DNA of 12,572 bases. It comes from Acetatifactor sp. (GTDB lineage: Bacteria; Bacillota; Clostridia; Lachnospirales; Lachnospiraceae). Below the pieces are notes generated by a model. That model did not search any database. It worked only from the letters and a program-made list of their open reading frames with translations, and was not told the origin of the DNA. A program made the position numbers and the translations under genes. Shown piece after piece: positions 7,917 to 12,572 of this stretch (position 1 is the first letter of the stretch; every line of letters starts with the position of its first letter). The stretch lies in NCBI GenBank assembly GCA_024699575.1, contig JAILPF010000044.1, forward strand, positions 1 to 12,572, in the 5' to 3' direction.

Positions 7917-8843
7917 ATGGAAATTGACGTGATTATCCCCTTGTACAAACCGGATAAGAGAATATTTGACCTCTTGGACAAGCTGCAAAAACAAACGCAG
8001 CCGGTGCAGAATATTATTTTGATGAATACGGAAGAGATATATTTTCAAAAAATAACAAAGGGAATTGATTTTTTCGCAAAATATCCCAATATAAAGGTAT
8101 ATCATTTGTCTAAGCAGGAGTTTGACCATGGCAACACCAGAAGGAAGGGCGTGGAATACTCTCATGCCCCGGTGTTTGTGATGATGACTCAGGATGCTAT
8201 GCCGGCTGATGTCTATCTTCTGGAGAAACTTATCACGCATCTTGGCGAGGAAAAAGTTGCAGCTGCATATGCAAGGCAACTGCCGGACGAAGATTGCAAT
8301 ATCGAGGAAAGACTGTCCAGGGCATTTAATTATCCGGAACAATCACTCGTTAAATCAAAGGATGACTTGGAGCGTATGGGCATTAAAACCTATTTCTGTT
8401 CCAATGTCTGCGCAGCATACCGTAGGGACGTGTATGATGAGCTGGGAGGATTTGTAAAAAAGACCATTTTTAATGAGGACATGATTTATGCAGCCGGAGC
8501 TATCGAAAAAGGCTATAAAGTTGCTTATGAAGCAGAGGCCAAAGTCGTTCATTCTCATAATTATACGAATATGCAACAGCTGAAGCGCAATTTTGATCTG
8601 GGCGTCTCGCAGGTGGAATATGCAGAGATTTTTGATGCTGTACCCTCTGAAGGAGAGGGGAAAAAAATGGTTGCAAGTACCACAAAATATCTGCTGCATC
8701 ATGGTATGATTTTGCGACTGCCGCATTTTTATCTTCAGTGTGCCAGCAAATATACAGGGTATCTATTGGGAAAGAATTACAGGAAGCTGCCGAAAAAACT
8801 GGTACTTGCTCTGACCTCCAACAAGGAATATTTTAGCAAATAA
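7917..8843 (+). CDS. Family 2 glycosyltransferase of the rhamnosyltransferase subgroup
   Basis: 308-residue cytoplasmic GT2. It begins with the nucleotide-binding strand DVIIPLYKPD and carries signatures of the rhamnosyltransferase-type subgroup: EFDHGNTRRKG (68-78), a DXD-equivalent MMTQDAMPAD (89-98), AYARQLP (117-123), CSNVCAAYRRDVYDELGGF (161-179), FNEDMIYAAGAIEKGYK (185-201) and VVHSHNYT (210-217). The FDHG...TQDA pair is a pattern I associate with enzymes transferring rhamnose from dTDP-rhamnose, so the polymer is probably rhamnose-containing; this is family inference. GGAGAGTG at 7902-7909 lies 7 bases before the ATG. The start follows a hairpin by 29 bases, leaving no room for a separate promoter, so transcription likely leaks from the LCP gene. 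No convincing hairpin terminator follows, only a T-rich stretch around 8845-8860. Confidence 0.92.
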   Translation: MEIDVIIPLYKPDKRIFDLLDKLQKQTQPVQNIILMNTEEIYFQKITKGIDFFAKYPNIKVYHLSKQEFDHGNTRRKGVEYSHAPVFVMMTQDAMPADVYLLEKLITHLGEEKVAAAYARQLPDEDCNIEERLSRAFNYPEQSLVKSKDDLERMGIKTYFCSNVCAAYRRDVYDELGGFVKKTIFNEDMIYAAGAIEKGYKVAYEAEAKVVHSHNYTNMQQLKRNFDLGVSQVEYAEIFDAVPSEGEGKKMVASTTKYLLHHGMILRLPHFYLQCASKYTGYLLGKNYRKLPKKLVLALTSNKEYFSK

Positions 8844-8862
8844 TTTTATAACTTTTTTTCTA

Positions 8863-8907
8863 TTTGAACACAATTTCTTCACAAATTGAGATTATACTGT
8901 GTTCAAA
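8863..8907 (+). promoter_or_regulatory. htrA promoter with nested inverted repeats
   Basis: An outer perfect 10-base inverted repeat, TTTGAACACA (8863-8872) and TGTGTTCAAA (8898-8907), is separated by 25 bases. Inside it is a 6-base repeat CAATTT (8871-8876) / AAATTG (8883-8888). The best -10, TATACT at 8893-8898, lies between the arms and touches the right arm, and no good -35 lies at 16-18 bases spacing. The geometry suggests a regulator-controlled promoter: the right arm covers the likely start site, and the inner repeat sits where a -35 would be. Regulator unknown; a stress two-component system would fit known htrA control in other Firmicutes, but that is inference. Confidence 0.5.
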
Positions 8908-8933
8908 CAGTAAGGAAAGTGAGGTAATCACAT

Positions 8934-10310
8934 ATGTACGACAACGAAATTTATTCCGGTTCCCAGGCCGGCGATCATACAACCGGTAATTACAGCGGAA
9001 CCTACAGTAACACAGACTATTTTTCCACACATCAACAGAATGGGGCTTACAGACAGGAGCAGAGTACACCCAAAGCGAATAAACCCCACAAATTCTGGAA
9101 GAAAGCAGTTGCAAGCGTAGCACTTGGCCTTTGTTTTGGCGTGTTCGCCGGCGCAGGTTTTTATGGGGTGGAAAGAGTGCTTGGAGACAAGCAGACCGAA
9201 AGCGCGAGCGCTGTTTCGGAGAAGAGTGCGAATATCGAAAGTTACGATATTCAGGAGGCATTGGAGAAAGCAGGTATCAACTTAAACAATGTGAACAATG
9301 TTACTTATGTTGACACGGCTATTTCTGATGTAGTGTCGGACGTGATGCCGGCTATGGTATCCATTATCAATAACTATACGGAGACAACCAGATTCTGGGG
9401 ACAGACTTACTCCCAGGAGGGGCAGGCAAGCGGTTCCGGTATTATCGTTTCCGAGAACGATACGGAGCTTCTGATTGTCACCAATCATCATGTGGTTGAC
9501 GGTGCGACATCTCTGGAGGTTACTTTCATTGATGGCTCTACAGCGGAAGCGAAGATTAAGGGCATGGATTCAGACATGGATTTGGCGGTAATTGCTATCA
9601 AGAAAGAGGACATGAGCGACGAAACCCGTAGCGCGATTACAATTGCAACACTGGGTGACAGTGATAACCTGAAACTTGGCGAGCCGGTTATTGCAATCGG
9701 TAACGCTTTGGGCTATGGTCAGTCTGTTACCAATGGTATTGTCAGCGCTTTAAACAGAGAAGTTGAAATGGAAGACGGATCTGTCGGTACTTTCATTCAG
9801 ACCAACGCAGCTATCAACCCCGGTAATTCCGGTGGAGCACTGTTAAATATCAACGGTGAGGTTATCGGCATCAACTCCAATAAAATAGGCGGTGAAGCCG
9901 TGGAAGGTATGGGTTATGCAATTCCTATTTCCTCTGCCAGCCCGATTATCGCTGAACTTTTGGAACGTCAGACCAGAGATAAAGTGGATGATACGGAAAG
10001 AGGATATATTGGAATTACCCTCCAGGAGGTAACTCAGCAGAGTGCATTGATGTACAATATGCCTGTAGGTGTATTCGTTGTGAGCGTGGAGGAAGGTTCG
10101 GGCGCAGAGAAAGCGGGCCTGGTAAAAGGTGATATTATTGTCAAATTTGATGGACAGAAAATCACATCCAATGCTGATCTCCAGGAAGCAATTCAGTATT
10201 TTGCAGTAGGTGATACTACCAAGATTACAATTCAACGTTTCGAAAACGGCGAATATGTAGCACATGAATACACTATCACCTTGGGCGAAAGACCCAATGA
10301 AACCAGATAA
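8934..10310 (+). CDS. htrA: Membrane-anchored HtrA/DegP-type serine protease with one PDZ domain
   Basis: 458 residues. Residues 1-55 are a low-complexity tail rich in Tyr, Ser, Thr, Gly, Asn and Gln, predicted cytoplasmic; one membrane helix follows (about 57-77) and the rest should face outward. The trypsin-like domain (about 125-345) has the complete triad: His186 in TNHHVVDG, Asp216 in DMDLAV, Ser299 in NPGNSGGAL. A PDZ domain occupies about 360-448 (RGYIGITLQEV, GSGAEKAGLVKGDIIVKFDG). Family knowledge: such proteases degrade misfolded exported proteins and process surface proteins, with PDZ guiding substrate or activation. GAGGT at 8921-8925 serves the ATG. It follows the glycan operon but has its own palindrome-flanked promoter and a strong terminator, so is probably monocistronic and stress-regulated. 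Nothing is missing or broken. Confidence 0.96.
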   Translation: MYDNEIYSGSQAGDHTTGNYSGTYSNTDYFSTHQQNGAYRQEQSTPKANKPHKFWKKAVASVALGLCFGVFAGAGFYGVERVLGDKQTESASAVSEKSANIESYDIQEALEKAGINLNNVNNVTYVDTAISDVVSDVMPAMVSIINNYTETTRFWGQTYSQEGQASGSGIIVSENDTELLIVTNHHVVDGATSLEVTFIDGSTAEAKIKGMDSDMDLAVIAIKKEDMSDETRSAITIATLGDSDNLKLGEPVIAIGNALGYGQSVTNGIVSALNREVEMEDGSVGTFIQTNAAINPGNSGGALLNINGEVIGINSNKIGGEAVEGMGYAIPISSASPIIAELLERQTRDKVDDTERGYIGITLQEVTQQSALMYNMPVGVFVVSVEEGSGAEKAGLVKGDIIVKFDGQKITSNADLQEAIQYFAVGDTTKITIQRFENGEYVAHEYTITLGERPNETR

Positions 10311-10341
10311 TATCGAATTAAAATAGATACAGTACCGCTAT

Positions 10342-10378
10342 GGCGCAGGGGTGACAAACCACACCCCTGCGCCGTTTT
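10342..10378 (+). terminator. Strong intrinsic terminator after htrA
   Basis: A perfect 12-base GC-rich stem GGCGCAGGGGTG (10342-10353) / CACCCCTGCGCC (10362-10373) with an 8-base loop, followed by G and TTTT (10375-10378). It lies 32 bases after the htrA stop and isolates htrA from clpX. Confidence 0.9.
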
Positions 10379-10432
10379 GTATATGCACTGCAGGAAAACA
10401 AGCACGCGTGAAACAGTTTAGAAAAACTTAAC

Positions 10433-10461
10433 TTGTGAAATATCGATTTATTCAGTAAAAT
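10433..10461 (+). promoter_or_regulatory. Sigma-A-like promoter for clpX
   Basis: TTGTGA at 10433-10438, a 17-base spacer and TAAAAT at 10456-10461. The predicted start is near 10468, giving a leader of about 60 bases. A small hairpin, CCGGC (10480-10484) with GCCGG (10496-10500), lies in that leader, with AAAGGA about 12 bases before the ATG. Confidence 0.6.
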
Positions 10462-10527
10462 AGACCTAGCAATAACAATCCGGCACTGATTCGGAGCCGG
10501 CTTCATTAGAAAGGATATGGTGACAAA

Positions 10528-11997
10528 ATGTCAGATGATTATAGAGAGGTAGAGGACGAACTCCTGGAACAGCAGGATAAAACAGATAAGGATGCTTCTA
10601 ACACTTCCAAAGCAGGGAAGGGGGACAATACGGAATATGAGGACGTCTGCTTTATTTGCCGCAGACCTGAGAGCAAAGCCGGCAGAATGTTCAAGCTCCC
10701 CAATAATATTTGTGTCTGCGATGACTGTATGCATAAGACCATGGAGACGGTCAGCCAGTTTGACTACCAGGGGATGCTTCACAATCCCAATATCAGCTTC
10801 GTCAATTTAGCAGACCTGCAGGGAGACGGGGGAATCCCCAACAAGCAGAAACTTAAGAAAAAGAAACCACAGGAGAGTGCTGAGCCCGTTCTGGATATCA
10901 AAAATATACCGGCACCCCATAAGATAAAAGCCAGCCTGGATGAATATGTTGTCGGGCAGGAACATGCGAAGAAGGTTATTTCCGTGGCAGTTTATAACCA
11001 CTATAAGCGTGTCGCAACCAACACCATGGATAAGATAGAGATTGAAAAATCCAATATGCTGATGATTGGACCTACCGGAAGCGGCAAGACATATCTGGTG
11101 AAGACTTTGGCGAGATTGCTGGATGTGCCTTTAGCTATTGCGGATGCAACTTCTCTGACCGAGGCCGGATATATCGGTGATGATATAGAGAGCGTGGTCT
11201 CCAAACTTCTTGCAGCAGCGGATAACGATGTGGAGAAGGCGGAACGCGGAATTATCTTTATCGATGAGATTGATAAGATTGCAAAAAAGAAAAATACTAC
11301 TTCCAGAGACGTAAGCGGTGAGAGCGTCCAGCAGGGGATGTTAAAACTGTTGGAGGGTGCTGAGGTGGAAGTGCCAGTGGGAGCTAACAGCAAGAATGCC
11401 ATGGTTCCGCTGGTTACTGTAAATACCAGAAACATTTTGTTCATCTGTGGAGGGGCATTCCCTGATTTGGAGGACATCATCAAGGAACGCTTGACAAAGA
11501 CTGCATCCATCGGATTTAATTCCGAGCTGAAGGATAAATATGATAAGGACAAGGATATCTTGTCCAAAGTAACTGTGGAGGATATTCGCAAATTCGGTAT
11601 GATACCGGAGTTCATTGGTCGTCTTCCCATCATCTACACTCTCCAGGGACTCACCAAAGAGATGATGGTGAAGATTCTGCGTGAGCCCAAGAACGCAATC
11701 CTGAAGCAGTATCAGAAGCTGCTCGAGCTGGATGAGGTAAAGCTGGAGTTTACGGATGATGCACTTGAGGCCATTGCTGAGAAGGCTATGGAGAGAGACA
11801 CGGGCGCACGAGCACTCAGGTCTATTATCGAGGAATTCATGCTGGATATCATGTACGAGATTCCAAAGGATGATAATATCGGTAGAGTAACCATTACCAA
11901 AGATTACATTCAAGGAACGGGCGGACCTGTTATCGACATTCGCTCCAACCTGATTAAAGAGCCAATGGAAAATCTGGTTGAGGTTGTAGCAGAGTAA
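10528..11997 (+). CDS. clpX: ClpX-type AAA+ unfoldase, long divergent paralogue
   Basis: 489 residues against about 420 for usual ClpX. Order: an acidic N-terminal extension (1-38); a zinc-binding domain with C41, C44, C64, C67; a long charged linker including KQKLKKKKPQES (to ~120); then the AAA+ module with Walker A GPTGSGKT (181-188), pore-1 loop GYIG (214-217, usually GYVG), Walker B IIFIDEID (242-249), pore-2 region RDVSGES (260-266), the ClpP-contacting IGF loop (338-340), arginine finger R375 in EFIGRLP and sensor-2 R438 in TGARALRS. ATPase and ClpP-binding parts look intact, so it probably unfolds proteins for ClpP in the cytoplasm. Before NILFICGGAF, where ClpX has the RKH loop used for tag recognition, this protein reads NSKNAMVP, suggesting altered substrate choice. 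clpP, tig and lon are not adjacent, unlike the usual clpX locus, so a second canonical clpX may exist. Own promoter and terminator. Confidence 0.93.
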   Translation: MSDDYREVEDELLEQQDKTDKDASNTSKAGKGDNTEYEDVCFICRRPESKAGRMFKLPNNICVCDDCMHKTMETVSQFDYQGMLHNPNISFVNLADLQGDGGIPNKQKLKKKKPQESAEPVLDIKNIPAPHKIKASLDEYVVGQEHAKKVISVAVYNHYKRVATNTMDKIEIEKSNMLMIGPTGSGKTYLVKTLARLLDVPLAIADATSLTEAGYIGDDIESVVSKLLAAADNDVEKAERGIIFIDEIDKIAKKKNTTSRDVSGESVQQGMLKLLEGAEVEVPVGANSKNAMVPLVTVNTRNILFICGGAFPDLEDIIKERLTKTASIGFNSELKDKYDKDKDILSKVTVEDIRKFGMIPEFIGRLPIIYTLQGLTKEMMVKILREPKNAILKQYQKLLELDEVKLEFTDDALEAIAEKAMERDTGARALRSIIEEFMLDIMYEIPKDDNIGRVTITKDYIQGTGGPVIDIRSNLIKEPMENLVEVVAE

Positions 11998-12041
11998 GTT
12001 AACAGCAGTAAAGTAACAGTAGTAAGCCAATAGCAGTAGAG
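11987..12041 (+). repeat. Three 14-base tandem degenerate repeats at the end of clpX
   Basis: Units in exact 14-base register: TAACAGCAGTAAAG (12000-12013), TAACAGTAGTAAGC (12014-12027), CAATAGCAGTAGAG (12028-12041). The last bases of clpX (11987-11999, TAGCAGAGTAAGT, containing the stop) resemble a fourth unit lacking one base. The array lies between the stop codon and the terminator. No function is known to me; it may be slippage-derived sequence. Confidence 0.6.
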
Positions 12042-12084
12042 GACACGCAAGATTGAGTAATTTACCAATCCGCGTGTCTTTTTT
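12042..12084 (+). terminator. Intrinsic terminator after clpX
   Basis: The outer stem GACACGC (12042-12048) / GCGTGTC (12072-12078) encloses an inner stem GATTG (12051-12055) / CAATC (12066-12070), followed directly by six T (12079-12084). A strong canonical terminator ending the clpX transcript. Confidence 0.9.
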
Positions 12085-12317
12085 GTTGATTATTCTAGTC
12101 AGATGTCTATTATCCTTTGGTTAAGTCCACCAAATAGACATACGAAACAACAATAAACTGCAGGTCGCGTGTCGAGTGAAAAAATAGTCAACATGTGAAA
12201 ATTAAAATTTTTCTCTTTTGCGTGTAATAGCCCAAAATGATCGACATGCCTCAGAGAAGAAAGTGATGCTACGCGTGCCTTCGGACGAAATTATTCCCAA
12301 AAGTGATAAAAACAGTA
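12085..12317 (+). other. Non-coding gap with a hairpin; possible degenerate dispersed element
   Basis: No gene with a start and ribosome binding site is visible. It contains a 9-base perfect inverted repeat ATGTCTATT (12103-12111) / AATAGACAT (12133-12141), extended by TGG/CCA inside. On the minus strand 12290 down to 12099 is open for 63 codons but has no start at its head and no ribosome binding site. The string CGCGTG recurs in and beside it (12071-12076, 12166-12171, 12272-12277). The sequence looks like a non-coding repeat or decayed element rather than a gene, but this cannot be settled from one copy. Confidence 0.4.
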
Positions 12318-12345
12318 TTGACATTCTACAAAAGTATGATATCAT
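12318..12345 (+). promoter_or_regulatory. Extended -10 promoter for the metal ATPase
   Basis: A perfect -35 TTGACA (12318-12323), a 16-base spacer and TATCAT (12340-12345) with TG at 12337-12338 as extended -10. The predicted start, near 12352, falls inside the following palindrome. This is the strongest promoter match in the window. Confidence 0.75.
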
Positions 12346-12348
12346 AAA

Positions 12349-12370
12349 CATATGAACAATGGTTCATATG
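12349..12370 (+). promoter_or_regulatory. Palindromic operator, ArsR/SmtB metal-sensor type
   Basis: A perfect 9-base inverted repeat CATATGAAC (12349-12357) / GTTCATATG (12362-12370) with spacer AATG, starting 3 bases after the -10 and covering the likely transcription start. The TGAAC...GTTCA core flanked by AT-rich arms resembles operators of CzrA/ZiaR/CadC-class repressors, which block metal-efflux genes until Zn or Cd binds. The regulator is not encoded in this window. Confidence 0.65.
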
Positions 12371-12389
12371 AATGATGATAAAATTGAAA

Positions 12390-12410
12390 TGCAAATGAGA
12401 CGCATTTGCA
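12390..12410 (+). promoter_or_regulatory. Leader hairpin before the metal ATPase ribosome binding site
   Basis: An 8-base perfect inverted repeat TGCAAATG (12390-12397) / CATTTGCA (12403-12410) with loop AGACG, ending 3 bases before GGAGGG (12414-12419). GCAAATG recurs at 12408-12414, so the ribosome binding site region could alternatively pair upstream. It could be a second protein-binding site or an RNA hairpin affecting translation. Confidence 0.5.
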
Positions 12411-12425
12411 AATGGAGGGAAAGCT

Positions 12426-12572
12426 ATGAAGAAAACATTTCAGATTGAAGTAGATTGCGCAGCATGTGCACAGAAAATGGAAGATGCAGCGAAGAAGGTT
12501 GCCGGAATTCTCGATGCAACAGTCAGCTTTATGACTCAGAAAATGAAAGTGGAATTTGAGGAAGGCTTGGAC
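12426..12572 (+). CDS. Heavy-metal translocating P-type ATPase, N-terminal HMA domain, 3' end cut by window
   Basis: Only the first 49 codons are present. The ATG at 12426 has GGAGGG at 12414-12419. The peptide begins KKTFQIEVDCAACAQKMEDA and continues DATVSFMTQKMKVEF, an HMA metal-binding fold with the CxxC pair C11 and C14. The sequence after CxxC (QKMED...VSFMTQKM) resembles the CadA/ZntA zinc-cadmium-lead efflux ATPases more than the copper CopA type, where the motif is usually GMxCxxC. A lone HMA protein is possible, but would end within about 20 more codons. The upstream metal-sensor-like operator supports an inducible efflux pump. Transport domains, including the DKTGT phosphorylation site, lie outside the window. 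Confidence 0.8.
   Translation, partial: MKKTFQIEVDCAACAQKMEDAAKKVAGILDATVSFMTQKMKVEFEEGLD

Noticed and set aside
10318..10506. Small minus-strand frame between htrA and clpX
   Set aside because: It covers the htrA terminator and the clpX promoter, which explain the sequence better.
11341..12030. Minus-strand open frame of 229 codons over clpX
   Set aside because: Antisense to the conserved AAA+ region; no recognised domain and no ribosome binding site that stands out.
12099..12290. A minus-strand gene in the clpX-ATPase gap
   Set aside because: The open frame has no start at its head; only a 31-codon piece begins with ATG, without a ribosome binding site. Kept as a possible element, not a gene.
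1..12572. CRISPR array, tRNA or rRNA gene, insertion sequence
   Set aside because: No regularly spaced identical repeats with unique spacers, no cloverleaf-like or rRNA-like stretch, and no transposase or terminal inverted repeats with target duplications were seen.

Overview
The window looks like chromosome from a Gram-positive anaerobe of the Clostridia, most likely Lachnospiraceae. This rests on the protein flavour (LCP-family wall ligase, membrane HtrA with a cytoplasmic tail, second-type ClpX), moderate GC content, AGGAGG-like ribosome binding sites, and sigma-A-like promoters of the TTGNNN-N17-TANAAT type. No single marker gene fixes genus or species. All supported genes are on the + strand.

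Region 1 (1-8843) is a cell-surface glycopolymer cluster. It holds the 3' part of a two-domain family-2 glycosyltransferase (GT2), a phosphoglucomutase with its own promoter candidate, a second GT2 carrying the remnant of a second GT2 domain, and a WbbL-like GT2 translationally coupled to it. These are followed by a polyprenyl-phosphate sugar-1-phosphate transferase (WbaP/EpsE-like initiating enzyme), an LCP (LytR-CpsA-Psr) transferase, and a rhamnosyltransferase-like GT2. Together they give a readable pathway: phosphoglucomutase supplies glucose-1-phosphate for nucleotide sugars (including dTDP-rhamnose), the membrane phosphotransferase loads the first sugar on undecaprenyl phosphate, the GT2 enzymes extend the chain, and the LCP protein joins the polymer to peptidoglycan. 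Polymerase, flippase or ABC exporter and rhamnose-synthesis genes are not in the window and are presumably upstream or elsewhere.

Region 2 (8844-12084) is protein quality control. It contains a membrane-anchored HtrA/DegP-type serine protease with one PDZ domain, transcribed behind a promoter with nested inverted repeats. A strong terminator separates it from a stand-alone ClpX-type AAA+ unfoldase that has its own promoter, an acidic N-terminal extension, a long linker and a missing RKH loop, ending in a strong terminator.

Region 3 (12085-12572) starts with about 230 bases of non-coding sequence containing a hairpin and possibly a degenerate dispersed element. A strong extended -10 promoter follows, with an ArsR/SmtB-style operator across its start site and a second hairpin just before the ribosome binding site. 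Last comes the first 49 codons of a heavy-metal P-type ATPase (HMA domain with CxxC), cut by the window end.

The most unusual items are the half-domain GT2, the nested palindromes at the htrA promoter, the divergent ClpX paralogue, the 14-base tandem repeats after clpX, and the tightly packed metal-response control region. I did not find a convincing wholly new system, CRISPR array, RNA gene or intact mobile element.
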